Of a DNA stretch of 64,000 bases, positions 8,393 to 15,952 are shown one piece after another. The translations under genes were made by a program, and so were the position numbers. How positions within the stretch are numbered: position 1 is the first letter of the stretch; every line of letters begins with the position of its first letter. Where the stretch lies: the NCBI RefSeq assembly GCF_002157505.1, contig NZ_NFSC01000022.1, positions 1 through 64,000 on the forward strand. Reading direction: 5' to 3'. The DNA comes from Arthrobacter agilis. Lineage in GTDB: Bacteria; Actinomycetota; Actinomycetes; Actinomycetales; Micrococcaceae. The notes under the pieces were generated by a model, which saw nothing but the letters and a program-made list of their open reading frames with translations, searched no databases and was not told the origin of the DNA.

Positions 8393-9718
8393 TCAGACGG
8401 TCAGTTCATCGGTGTGCGCGTTCTCCGAGCCCCTCGTCTTGCGGACAGTTTTGGCTGTGGCAATCGCGATGAAACCGAGGACGGCGGAGATGACCATGTA
8501 CCAGGCAACGGCATCGCTGGAGTTGTACCGCTCGATCAGGAGCGTAGCGATAATCGGTACCGGAGCCGAGGTGATGATGCCCCCAAGCTGATACGCCAGA
8601 GATGTCCCGGTGTACCGGACCTCGGTGGGGAAGAGCTCTGCTGTGAAACCGGAGATGACGCCATAAGAAATGGCATGCAGGACAGGTAGGGCGATGATCA
8701 GGGCTGCGAGAATGCCCCAGAAGGTCCCGGTGCTGAACAAGGCAAAGACGGGGAACGCTCCGGCGGCCACCAGGACGCAGCCTGTCAGCAACACCCGCTT
8801 CAGGCTGTGCTTGTCGGCGAATGTCGCGAAGAACGGCAAGGTGAAGACCTGGAGCGTAGCGGCGATCATCAGTGCGACGAAGATGGTGCCGGACGGAATG
8901 CCGAGTTGCTTGGGTCCGTAACTGACCAGGAACACGGTGGCGATGTAGAAGGTGAAGTTCGGAGCGAAGCCGCACAGGATCCCGTGTACGAGGGACCGTT
9001 TGTGGGATTTGAAGACGTCGAAGGCAGGAACCTTCGGAACCTCATTTTTCTCCTGAATCTTGAGGAACTCAGGAGATTCCGTCACCTTCAGGCGGATCCA
9101 CAAACCCACAGCGACCAGCACAATGGAAGCGATGAAAGGAATGCGCCAGCCCCAGCTCAGGAGCTGGTCCTCCGGCATCAACGAGAGAAGGGCGAAAGTG
9201 CCGCTGGACAGAACAGTGCCCGCTGGCACCCCTGCCTGGGGGAAGCTTGCGAAGAAGGCACGTTTGTTGGCCGGCGCGTGTTCGAGGGACATCAGTACCG
9301 CACCCCCCCATTCACCACCGACAGCGAATCCCTGCAGGAAGCGGCAGACCACCAGAAGGATCGGTGCCCAGATGCCGATCGCGGCGTAGTTGGGCAGCAG
9401 CCCGACGAGCAGCGTTCCCAGGCCCATGGTCAGAACGGACCATATGAGCATCTTCTTGCGGCCGATGCGGTCCCCGAAGTGTCCGAAGAACGCGCCGCCG
9501 AAAGGACGTGCGATGAAGGCGACGGCAAAGGTGGCGAAGGAGGCGAGGGTTCCCGCCAATGGATCAAGGGTAGGGAAGAACTGACTGTTGAGGACAAGAA
9601 CTGTGGCTGCACCAAAGATGTAGTAGTCGTACCACTCAATGGTGGTTCCGATGAAGCTGGCCAGCGCGACCTTCGTCGGCGAAGGTGGCGACGCCAGTGT
9701 CGCGGGGGCTGTGCCCAT
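8393..9718 (-). CDS. MFS transporter, metabolite:H+ symporter (MHS) family
   Basis: A 441-residue twelve-helix permease. The MHS signature IGTTIEWYDYYIFGAA is at the N terminus, the motif-A loop HFGDRIGRKKM follows TM2, and GFAVGGEWGGAVLMSLEHAP marks TM4-5. MHS proteins import carboxylates, betaines or aromatic acids with protons. It is the first gene of the minus-strand operon, with the ACCGTATTACGGT palindrome about 55 bases upstream. It probably brings in the pathway substrate, perhaps an acid. The start ATG at 9718 has GAAAGG about ten bases upstream. Confidence 0.92.
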   Translation of the reverse strand: MGTAPATLASPPSPTKVALASFIGTTIEWYDYYIFGAATVLVLNSQFFPTLDPLAGTLASFATFAVAFIARPFGGAFFGHFGDRIGRKKMLIWSVLTMGLGTLLVGLLPNYAAIGIWAPILLVVCRFLQGFAVGGEWGGAVLMSLEHAPANKRAFFASFPQAGVPAGTVLSSGTFALLSLMPEDQLLSWGWRIPFIASIVLVAVGLWIRLKVTESPEFLKIQEKNEVPKVPAFDVFKSHKRSLVHGILCGFAPNFTFYIATVFLVSYGPKQLGIPSGTIFVALMIAATLQVFTLPFFATFADKHSLKRVLLTGCVLVAAGAFPVFALFSTGTFWGILAALIIALPVLHAISYGVISGFTAELFPTEVRYTGTSLAYQLGGIITSAPVPIIATLLIERYNSSDAVAWYMVISAVLGFIAIATAKTVRKTRGSENAHTDELTV

Positions 9719-9772
9719 GAGGCTCGACCTTTCAAATAGCAGCTAGAGATGACTTCAATTCAGGTTTGTATG

Positions 9773-9785
9773 ACCGTATTACGGT
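9773..9785. promoter_or_regulatory. Palindromic operator upstream of MHS transporter
   Basis: ACCGTATTACGGT, a perfect palindrome identical to 2-14. It lies between the stop side of GntR copy 2 and the start of the MHS gene at 9718. This is the right place to control the minus-strand catabolic operon. Confidence 0.55.
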
Positions 9786-9837
9786 GTTATGAGCGTAGGG
9801 CGTGAGCTAGCGCACGTCAAGAGGGTTAAACGAGGGA

Positions 9838-9873
9838 GGGCCCCGGGCCGCCGTGTTCGGCGATCCGGGGCCC
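9838..9873 (-). terminator. Hairpin downstream of GntR gene (copy 2)
   Basis: Same 9-bp stem as at 67-102 (GGGCCCCGG with CCGGGGCCC), just past the stop of the second regulator gene. No U tract follows. Confidence 0.5.
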
Positions 9874-9892
9874 CCTGGGGAAACCGTGGTGG

Positions 9893-10606
9893 CTAGCTGG
9901 CCTGGAGTCTGCGCATCTCGGTCAGTGCTGCTTCGGCGGCGTTCCTGATGTGTTCCTGGCAGGCGATGCGTGCCTCTTCGGGGTCCCGGTTCACCGCGGC
10001 GGCAGCGGTCATGCGGGTGATTTCAGCGATGGTGTGGGCCTGCCGGCCCGGCGCGGCCAGGGACAGTGCCCGCAGTATCTGGGTGCGAGCGTTGACGCTG
10101 CGCAGCATCCTCGCGATCTCGGCGTTTCCTGTGCCCTCGAGAAGGACGTCGTAGTACCTGTCCTTCGCGGCAAGACGCTTCTCCGCGTTCCCCGACGTCA
10201 TTGCGGCCTTGATTTCGCCAAGTCGTGCGACGAGTTCGGTGCACTGCTCATCGGTGGCACGCTCGGCGAACAAACTGCCTGCCAGCGACTCGAGGGCGCA
10301 CCGGACCTCGTAGAGATTCTCCGCATCACTGATGCTCAAGGTGGCCACCTCGGGGCCGCGGTTGGCCACCATCGACACCAGGCCCTCGGATTCGAGCTGC
10401 CGCAGTGCTTCCCGGACCACCGTGCGACTGACAGAATACTTCTCGCACAGGACCGTCTCCACAAGACGCTCCCCCGGGGTGAACTCCTGGGCGACGATGG
10501 CGCGCCGAAGAGCGTTCACCACCTCCGTACGAAGCGGAGCGGCAGTGCGGCGAACAGCATCAATAGTCATAGTCTTCCTCACCAGCGTTTCGACCATCAT
10601 ACGCAT
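9893..10606 (-). CDS. GntR-family (FadR/FCD) transcriptional regulator, copy 2
   Basis: A 237-residue regulator identical to copy 1 except for Glu at position 6. The few nucleotide differences near the 5' end are otherwise synonymous. It is divergent from the zinc alcohol dehydrogenase operon, with a GTAATACCGTAATAC site between them, and its downstream end faces the MHS operon. The near-identity suggests recent duplication or gene conversion. Both copies should recognise the same operators and ligand, so the two sides of the island would respond together. Confidence 0.93.
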   Translation of the reverse strand: MRMMVETLVRKTMTIDAVRRTAAPLRTEVVNALRRAIVAQEFTPGERLVETVLCEKYSVSRTVVREALRQLESEGLVSMVANRGPEVATLSISDAENLYEVRCALESLAGSLFAERATDEQCTELVARLGEIKAAMTSGNAEKRLAAKDRYYDVLLEGTGNAEIARMLRSVNARTQILRALSLAAPGRQAHTIAEITRMTAAAAVNRDPEEARIACQEHIRNAAEAALTEMRRLQAS

Positions 10607-10639
10607 CAGCCCTCGAACGTGACACTAGACACAGCGCCA

Positions 10640-10654
10640 GTAATACCGTAATAC
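10640..10654. promoter_or_regulatory. Operator-like site between GntR copy 2 and alcohol dehydrogenase
   Basis: GTAATACCGTAATAC matches the perfect palindrome at 869-883 at 14 of 15 positions (A for T at position 4). It sits between divergent starts at 10606 and 10723. Confidence 0.5.
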
Positions 10655-10722
10655 TAGAAGCAGTCTTGGATAGCCGACTATGCATCAATGCCGCCGAGGC
10701 TGGCGGGGAGTGGAGTGGAACG

Positions 10723-11841
10723 ATGAAGTTCAGAGGAGCGGTTCTGGAGACGGTCGGAGCACCGACGCCATGGACAGATACAACTCCCATTAATGTGGCC
10801 GAGCTGACCTTGGATGCCCCGGGCCGCGGTGAGCTGCTCGTCCGCATGGAGGCGGCAGGGGTTTGTCACTCGGATCTCTCGCGGGTTAGTGGAGTGCGTG
10901 TATGCGCAGTTCCTATGGTTCTGGGGCACGAGGGCTCGGGAATCATCGAGGAGCTCGGCGAGGACTGTGGAGACCTCAAGGTGGGTCAGCGTGTCACGAT
11001 GACCTTCATGCCGCGCTGCGGTGAGTGCGCAGCCTGCACCTCAACCGGTTGGGCGCTGTGCCTGAACGGCACCAAAGCCAACGCAGAGGGCACGCTGCTT
11101 CACGGGGACCGCCGCCTCCATCTCGATGGCCGCTCACTGGACCATCACGGCGGCGTGTCAGCGTTCGCCGAGTACGCTGTCGTCGACAAGCATTCGGTGG
11201 TGCCACTGCCCGAGGGTGTGCCGGCTGATGTTGGTGCTCTCCTTGGTTGTGCCGTCCTCACCGGCGGCGGCGCTGTCATTAACGCCGCAAAGATCCAGCC
11301 GGGCGAATCCGTCGCCATCATTGGTATGGGCGGGGTCGGCCTCGCGGCTGCACTCGTCGCCAAAGCCGTCGGCGCCAGCGCCGTGACTGCCATCGACATG
11401 CTGCCCGCCAAACTGGAGACCTCTTTGGAGATCGGCGCAACTGCCGCCTACACCCCGGCCGAGGCCGAAGAGGCAGGATTGAAGTTCGACGCCGTCATCG
11501 AATGCGTAGGCAATCCGAGGGCGCTCTCCAACGCCATCAATCTCACCAAACCGGGCGGGCGAACCGTGACCGTAGGCTTGCCCCGCCCCGATGCGCGGCT
11601 TGAAATCTCACCGCTGAGCCTTGTGCTTGAAGCCAGGCAGCTCATTGGCTCATACATGGGCTCCGGTGTTCCGTCCGAGGACATTGCCATGTACGCCCAA
11701 ATGTACCTGGACGGGGTGTTGCCGGTTGAGAAGCTCATCTCCGGCACCATAGCGCTGGAGGACATCAACCACGCCATGGATGAATTGCGCGAGGGCAAAG
11801 TCATCCGTCAGATCGTTGACTTCAGAGGAAGCGCCTCGTGA
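10723..11841 (+). CDS. Zinc-dependent alcohol dehydrogenase (MDR superfamily)
   Basis: A 372-residue medium-chain dehydrogenase. Catalytic zinc ligands are visible in GVCHSDL and GHEGSG. Structural zinc cysteines lie in CGECAACTSTGWALC, and the NAD(P) fold is at GMGGVGLAA. The start at 10723 is preferred over an in-frame upstream TTG because GGAGTGGA lies just before this ATG and MKFRGAV is the usual N terminus. The enzyme would oxidise an alcohol to an aldehyde or ketone. It is the first gene of a tight six- or seven-gene plus-strand operon, overlapping the next gene by 4 bases. The specific alcohol is unknown. Confidence 0.9.
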   Translation: MKFRGAVLETVGAPTPWTDTTPINVAELTLDAPGRGELLVRMEAAGVCHSDLSRVSGVRVCAVPMVLGHEGSGIIEELGEDCGDLKVGQRVTMTFMPRCGECAACTSTGWALCLNGTKANAEGTLLHGDRRLHLDGRSLDHHGGVSAFAEYAVVDKHSVVPLPEGVPADVGALLGCAVLTGGGAVINAAKIQPGESVAIIGMGGVGLAAALVAKAVGASAVTAIDMLPAKLETSLEIGATAAYTPAEAEEAGLKFDAVIECVGNPRALSNAINLTKPGGRTVTVGLPRPDARLEISPLSLVLEARQLIGSYMGSGVPSEDIAMYAQMYLDGVLPVEKLISGTIALEDINHAMDELREGKVIRQIVDFRGSAS

Positions 11842-12590
11842 ACTTCACTGACCAGACTGTGATCGTTACCGGCGCTGGAAGCGGTATCGGCAGGGCTGCC
11901 GCCCTCCGATTCACTGAACTCGGCGCGAATGTCGTGATCGCCGATAAGAACGGGAACGCAGCGCGGGAAGTAGCTGCCGAGGCGGGCATGACCGCTTTGG
12001 CTGTGACCGTTGATGTCAGCGACTCCGTGAGTGTCCGTGCGATGGTGCAGACCGTCGTCGACGAGTTTGGAGGTATCGACGTGCTCTGCAACAACGCCGG
12101 GTTCGGCTTCCCCGGCAGTGTTGTGGACATCGATGAAGACGACTGGGACCGGCTGATGTCAGTCAATCTCAAGGGCGTATATCTGTGTTCCAAGTACGTG
12201 ATCCCGGAACTTGCCAAGAGCGGTGACGGCAGAATAGTCAACACCTCCTCGTACACAGCGGCCGTCGGGATCCGCGGCCGCGCAGCGTACGTGGCCTCGA
12301 AGGGCGGAGTGTCAGCGCTGACCAGGGCGATGGCTCTTGATCACGTTGACCAGGGCATTCGCGTCAACGCCGTGGCCCCGGGAACTGTTAATTCGCCGTA
12401 CTTCGACAAGATGATCAGTGAATCCGCGGACCCGGAAAAGCTCCTCGACGAGCTGAACGGGCGCTCCCCGATGCATCGCATGGGTCGGCCGGAAGAAATT
12501 GCCGAAGCCATCACATGGCTCGCCGCAAAGGAGTCCAGCTTCACGACCGGCTCCGTGCTGACCATCGACGGAGGAACCTCGACATGGTGA
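11838..12590 (+). CDS. Short-chain dehydrogenase/reductase
   Basis: A 250-residue classical SDR. It has the nucleotide-binding GAGSGIG, the NNAG strand, a catalytic Ser in NTSSYTA, the YVASK active-site pair and a C-terminal IDGG. The start is GTG at 11838 within a GTGA overlap, so translation is coupled to the alcohol dehydrogenase. It probably interconverts a secondary alcohol and a ketone using NAD(P). The substrate cannot be told from sequence. Confidence 0.9.
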   Translation: MNFTDQTVIVTGAGSGIGRAAALRFTELGANVVIADKNGNAAREVAAEAGMTALAVTVDVSDSVSVRAMVQTVVDEFGGIDVLCNNAGFGFPGSVVDIDEDDWDRLMSVNLKGVYLCSKYVIPELAKSGDGRIVNTSSYTAAVGIRGRAAYVASKGGVSALTRAMALDHVDQGIRVNAVAPGTVNSPYFDKMISESADPEKLLDELNGRSPMHRMGRPEEIAEAITWLAAKESSFTTGSVLTIDGGTSTW

Positions 12591-13495
12591 CGCCGAGCAC
12601 ATCGGCCTCCCTGTTCGTAGGGCTCGGAAACATGGGCCGCCCCATGGCCATCAACTACTCCCCCGGACGGGAACTTTTCGTCTACGACACGAACCTGGCA
12701 GCCGCAGCAGACGTCGCCATGGCTACGAACGGCACCGCCCTACCCAATCTGGAAAACATCCCGCCGCACATCGGGACAGTGATCCTGATGCTGCCCACCA
12801 GCCGGATCGTGGAATCCGTCCTGCGTAATGACCCCGGACTATTCAGCCAGCTGGCAGTGGGCTCGCTCATCATCGACATGAGCTCCTCGGACCCGGAAAG
12901 CACCACCGACCTCGCCGCCGAAGCAGCGGAACTCGGCATCGACTTCGTCGACGCACCGGTGTCCGGCGGCGTCAGCAAAGCCGACGCCGGAAAACTGGCC
13001 ATCATGGCCGGAGGCGAAAGCACCGCCGTTGAACGCGCCAAATCCCACCTGCGGAACCTCGGCGAAGACATCACCCATACAGGACCCGCTGGCACCGGTC
13101 ACGTGGCGAAGGCGCTGAACAACCTGCTCTCGGCCACCAACCTTGCAGCGGCGGCCGAGATCCTCACTATCGCCGCCACGGCAGGGATCACACCCGAAAC
13201 CATGCTCGAGGTCATCAACGGCTCCACCGGCCGAAGTCAGGCCACGGAATTCAAGTACCCTCGCCACATCCTGACGGGAACCTTTGACTCCGGCTTTGCC
13301 ATGGACCTGATGGTCAAAGACCTCAGGATCGCCCGGGATCTTATTTCCCGGCAGTCAGCAGAAGCACCGGTTGTCCTCACGGCGCAGCAGACCGCCGAGA
13401 AGGCCCGGGACCTGCTCGAAAGCGCCAGCCCCGACCACACCGAATTTGCCCGCTACTACGAAAAGCTCAACGGTTCGTCACTACGCGCCAGCTAG
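12584..13495 (+). CDS. 3-hydroxyisobutyrate-dehydrogenase-like beta-hydroxyacid dehydrogenase
   Basis: A 303-residue NAD(P)-dependent enzyme. It shows the Rossmann GLGNMGRPMA at the N terminus, the substrate signature DAPVSGGVSKADAGKL and the catalytic Lys in GHVAKALNN. The ATG at 12584 overlaps the end of the SDR by 7 bases and follows GGAGG, so the longer open frame from 12515 is not used. The family oxidises beta-hydroxyacids to semialdehydes. In this operon it could act after ring or ester opening, but there is no direct evidence. Confidence 0.88.
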   Translation: MVTPSTSASLFVGLGNMGRPMAINYSPGRELFVYDTNLAAAADVAMATNGTALPNLENIPPHIGTVILMLPTSRIVESVLRNDPGLFSQLAVGSLIIDMSSSDPESTTDLAAEAAELGIDFVDAPVSGGVSKADAGKLAIMAGGESTAVERAKSHLRNLGEDITHTGPAGTGHVAKALNNLLSATNLAAAAEILTIAATAGITPETMLEVINGSTGRSQATEFKYPRHILTGTFDSGFAMDLMVKDLRIARDLISRQSAEAPVVLTAQQTAEKARDLLESASPDHTEFARYYEKLNGSSLRAS

Positions 13496-13523
13496 CACCA
13501 CACCACCTTGAAAGGACACCCCA

Positions 13524-13964
13524 ATGACCATCGATGTGAACGACCAGACCGCCGCCGCTGAGGCCCAGGACTATATTGACGACATGGCTCGCAAACGCGG
13601 CTACGTCCTCGAATACCACAAGGTCATGGCCAAGCACGATTTTCCCGTGCTGCAAGCCGCGAACCACGTCGTGTCGGCCGCTTACCTGGACCAGCGCACG
13701 CTGGACCGCAAGACCAAGGAACTGATCTTCATCGTCAGCCTTACCGTCATGCGCGCGTCCAAGGGCCACATCCAAAGCCACATTCGGGTCGCCCTCGATC
13801 TGGGTGTCACGCCGACCGAAATCCTCGAGGCGATTGAGATTTCCCTCCCCGAAGCCGGCGTAGTAGCTTTCCAGGCTGGCTTCGACGCATGGCGCGAAGT
13901 AGTCGGAGCCGATGGAATCGAACCTACCGTGGAGGTCCACGAGGGCGGCAGTGGCGCCAGCTGA
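13524..13964 (+). CDS. Carboxymuconolactone-decarboxylase (CMD/AhpD) family protein
   Basis: A 146-residue protein of the CMD fold, with TKELIFIVSLTVMRASKGHIQSH and GVTPTEILEAIEI. The CxxC redox pair of AhpD-type members is absent (RASKGH instead), so a peroxidase-linked role is unlikely. It may be a decarboxylase, isomerase or hydrolase-like partner. AAAGG lies before the ATG. It sits 28 bases after the dehydrogenase gene and overlaps the next gene by 14 bases. Confidence 0.8.
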   Translation: MTIDVNDQTAAAEAQDYIDDMARKRGYVLEYHKVMAKHDFPVLQAANHVVSAAYLDQRTLDRKTKELIFIVSLTVMRASKGHIQSHIRVALDLGVTPTEILEAIEISLPEAGVVAFQAGFDAWREVVGADGIEPTVEVHEGGSGAS

Positions 13965-14775
13965 ACAAGGCCGCGGATACCGGGTGGTCGCCGTGAGGGT
14001 GGGTACCCGGACCACCGAACGCAGCGACGTCTACCTCAATCACCGGCTGTACGGCGAAGATGACGGGCCAGCCAGAGTGGACTACTTCTTCTGGGTCGTG
14101 CAAGGTCCCGGGGGGACAGTCGTTGTCGATACCGGTTTCAGCGAGGATGCCGGCCGCAAACGTGGCCGCACTCTCCTGCGGCGCCCGGCCGAGGCATTGG
14201 ATCGGCTGGGCGTTGATCCGGCCGCAGTCGCCGACGTCATCGTCACCTACGCCCATTACGATCACATTGGCAACCTCGATCTATTTCCCCACGCACGAAT
14301 TCATATTTCGGAGCGGGAATACAGATTCTGGACCTCACACACTGCCGAGCATCTACAGTTTTCCTTCTATTCGGAGAAAACTGAGATCGATAAGCTGCGC
14401 GAAGCCGAAAGCCATGGCAGGCTCAAGCTATTCTCTGGTAAGACCGAGCCCCTACCCGGCTTGCGGCTGGTGGAGGTGGGCGGTCACACGCCCGGTCAGG
14501 CAGTCCTCTACATCCCCACCTCCCAAGGCGAAGTGCTACTGACCTCCGACGCGGTTCATTTCTACGAAGAACTAGACCGCGACATGCCCTTCACCGCTGT
14601 CAGCGACCTGCCGGCCATGTATGACGCCTTCGCGTCCATCCGCGAGGAGAGACGAAGCCGCGGCGTCATCGTTCTCGCCGGTCACGACCCAGACGTCCTC
14701 ACGCGATTCAGCGCCTGCGAAGAACTCCCCGCAGGAGCGGGAATCGCAATCGGCAACGCACTAAAAACCCTCTAG
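13951..14775 (+). CDS. Metallo-beta-lactamase-fold hydrolase (N-acyl-homoserine-lactonase-like)
   Basis: A 274-residue MBL-fold protein. The N terminus has VDYFFWVVQGPGGTVVVDTGFSE, typical of lactonase-like members, then VGGHTPGQAVLY and the distal AGHDPDV. The metal motif reads YAHYDH where HxHxDH is expected, so the first histidine is a tyrosine. GTG at 13951 is chosen because it follows GAGGGCGG and avoids a long overlap; the frame is open further upstream. A lactone- or ester-opening role fits the operon. The Tyr substitution could alter metal content or activity. Confidence 0.8.
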   Translation: MAPAEQGRGYRVVAVRVGTRTTERSDVYLNHRLYGEDDGPARVDYFFWVVQGPGGTVVVDTGFSEDAGRKRGRTLLRRPAEALDRLGVDPAAVADVIVTYAHYDHIGNLDLFPHARIHISEREYRFWTSHTAEHLQFSFYSEKTEIDKLREAESHGRLKLFSGKTEPLPGLRLVEVGGHTPGQAVLYIPTSQGEVLLTSDAVHFYEELDRDMPFTAVSDLPAMYDAFASIREERRSRGVIVLAGHDPDVLTRFSACEELPAGAGIAIGNALKTL

Positions 14776-14783
14776 GAGACACC

Positions 14784-15098
14784 ATGAGTAGCACCTTCAA
14801 CGTCGTAGCCCGTTACCGGACAAAACCGGGTACCACCGAAGAAATACTGGACCACTTAGCCGCCATGGCGGCCCGAACCCGCGAGGAACAGGGCAACATT
14901 TCCTACGAGTTCTTCCGCGGAGTAGAAGATGACAGGAAGATCACCATCCTCGAGAGCTACTACACCGCCCGTGATTTCGAGATCCACAAACAAACTCGGC
15001 ACTTCCTGACAATAGGCGCGGTTCACATCATCCCCGAACTGGAGTCCCGGTCCGTCTCAACATATGTCACCTCCAATACTCCAAACGAAGCACCCTAA
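14784..15098 (+). CDS. Antibiotic-biosynthesis-monooxygenase (ABM) domain protein
   Basis: A 104-residue dimeric alpha-beta barrel protein of the YgiN/ABM type: FNVVARYRTKPGT, then the TREEQGNISYEFFRG strand and ILESYYTARDFEIHKQT. Such proteins are cofactor-free quinol monooxygenases or small isomerase-like enzymes. It starts 8 bases after the MBL gene with AGGAGA before ATG. It is the last clearly enzymatic gene of the operon. Confidence 0.85.
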   Translation: MSSTFNVVARYRTKPGTTEEILDHLAAMAARTREEQGNISYEFFRGVEDDRKITILESYYTARDFEIHKQTRHFLTIGAVHIIPELESRSVSTYVTSNTPNEAP

Positions 15099-15166
15099 TA
15101 ACGATCACTGATGAAGTCGCGCACCCACCAGCGCTATAGGTCTTGCCTGTCGGAACGGAGGCAGAT

Positions 15167-15475
15167 ATGGGAAGAACTGCACCCATCATGGGGCGAATAG
15201 TACGACCGCGGGAAAAGCCGTACATACATCCCTCCCCCGTTACCTATTTCGCCCGCGCAGAACGAACACGGTGGGTCGGGCTGCAATCCCTAGACCAAGT
15301 GACCGTACATGAAGGGAAAAGACCCTCCTACGAAGCGGTAGTAGACGTGATTACCGAGGATCGTACTGTCGTCTGGGTACTCCCGGTGACCAACGGCCAT
15401 CGTCGCGCCTTCCACTTCACCGATGACGTCGACATCATCCTGATACCACGAAAGCGAAGTGGGCGAGTTCAGTAG
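15167..15475 (+). CDS. Conserved-looking small protein of unknown function
   Basis: A 102-residue basic protein without a signal peptide, membrane helix or known motif. The start at 15167 is supported by CGGAGG five bases upstream; an earlier in-frame ATG at 15143 lacks one. The latter half, YEAVVDVITEDRTVVWVLPV, reads as alternating beta strands. It lies 68 bases after the ABM gene and may share its transcript. I do not recognise the family. Confidence 0.55.
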   Translation: MGRTAPIMGRIVRPREKPYIHPSPVTYFARAERTRWVGLQSLDQVTVHEGKRPSYEAVVDVITEDRTVVWVLPVTNGHRRAFHFTDDVDIILIPRKRSGRVQ

Positions 15476-15911
15476 TAGCTCAATCAGGGAATTACGCCCC
15501 GCGCAATGTCCTGACGGATGCCTCCGACGGATCGGCTCGAAAAGTGCTCGGTAAGGGCGTTGCCACCATAGGTTGACATAGGGCTGGTTATCAGCCTTTC
15601 AAAACCGGCGGGAGAGTGCCCGCAAAAAGGGTTTGTGCCCGGCATTCGGCCGCGGATTTACCCCAGAATTTTCGGGCTCAGAACTCGTCGGCTAGCGCCC
15701 GGTTTACGGCGGGGATGTCCAGGAAGGAAGGGGCAGAAGGCGCATCAGAGCCGGGGCCGTCGGCCATCCATTCGGAGTGTTCGGCGTGGTCAGCCTGCTG
15801 GCAGTTGACAGTAATCTCAATGGCTAGCGGGGTGAGGTTTCCTGTGAAGACTGCGGTCCGCAGCAATCGCTTGGTCCTCCTGCCCCAGGGATAGTCGAGA
15901 ACATCGAGTTC
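15476..15911. other. Gap with coding remnants at the island edge
   Basis: No intact gene. It contains a minus-strand coding-like fragment (15678-15920) and a second short minus-strand frame at about 15485-15575 ending in GGIRQDIARGVIP. Both look like leftovers of disrupted genes. The A/T-richer catabolic island changes to typical high-GC sequence about here. Confidence 0.45.
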
Positions 15912-15920
15912 GATAGGGGC
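15678..15920 (-). pseudogene. 5'-truncated coding fragment, unknown protein
   Basis: The frame reads continuously from about 15920 to the stop at 15678 with normal codon use (APIELDVLDYPWGRRTKRLL, then LAIEITVNCQQADHAEHSEW). No start codon with a ribosome binding site is present, and the frame runs into the terminator hairpin of the next gene. It may be the C-terminal end of a lost gene. The family is not recognised. A chance open frame cannot be ruled out. Confidence 0.35.
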
Positions 15921-15945
15921 CGGTTCGTTAGAACCGGCCCCTATC
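15912..15945 (-). terminator. Strong hairpin after the surface-protein gene
   Basis: GATAGGGGCCGGTTC at 15912-15926 and GAACCGGCCCCTATC at 15931-15945 form a perfect 15-bp stem with a 4-base loop. It begins 8 bases past the stop of the minus-strand surface-protein gene. No U tract follows, but the stem is strong. Confidence 0.8.
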
Positions 15946-15952
15946 CTGTGCG

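Larger units (their letters stand above)
9772..10656. repeat. Direct repeat, right copy
   Basis: Second copy of the segment at 1-885. The first 757 bases are identical to positions 1-757. Differences begin at 10529 and concentrate at the 5' end of the regulator gene and in the operator. Together the copies bound a 9,771-bp unit. Confidence 0.95.

Noticed and set aside
1-10656. Composite transposon bounded by the direct repeats
   Set aside because: The repeats contain a regulator gene and no transposase, terminal inverted repeats or target-site duplications were seen.
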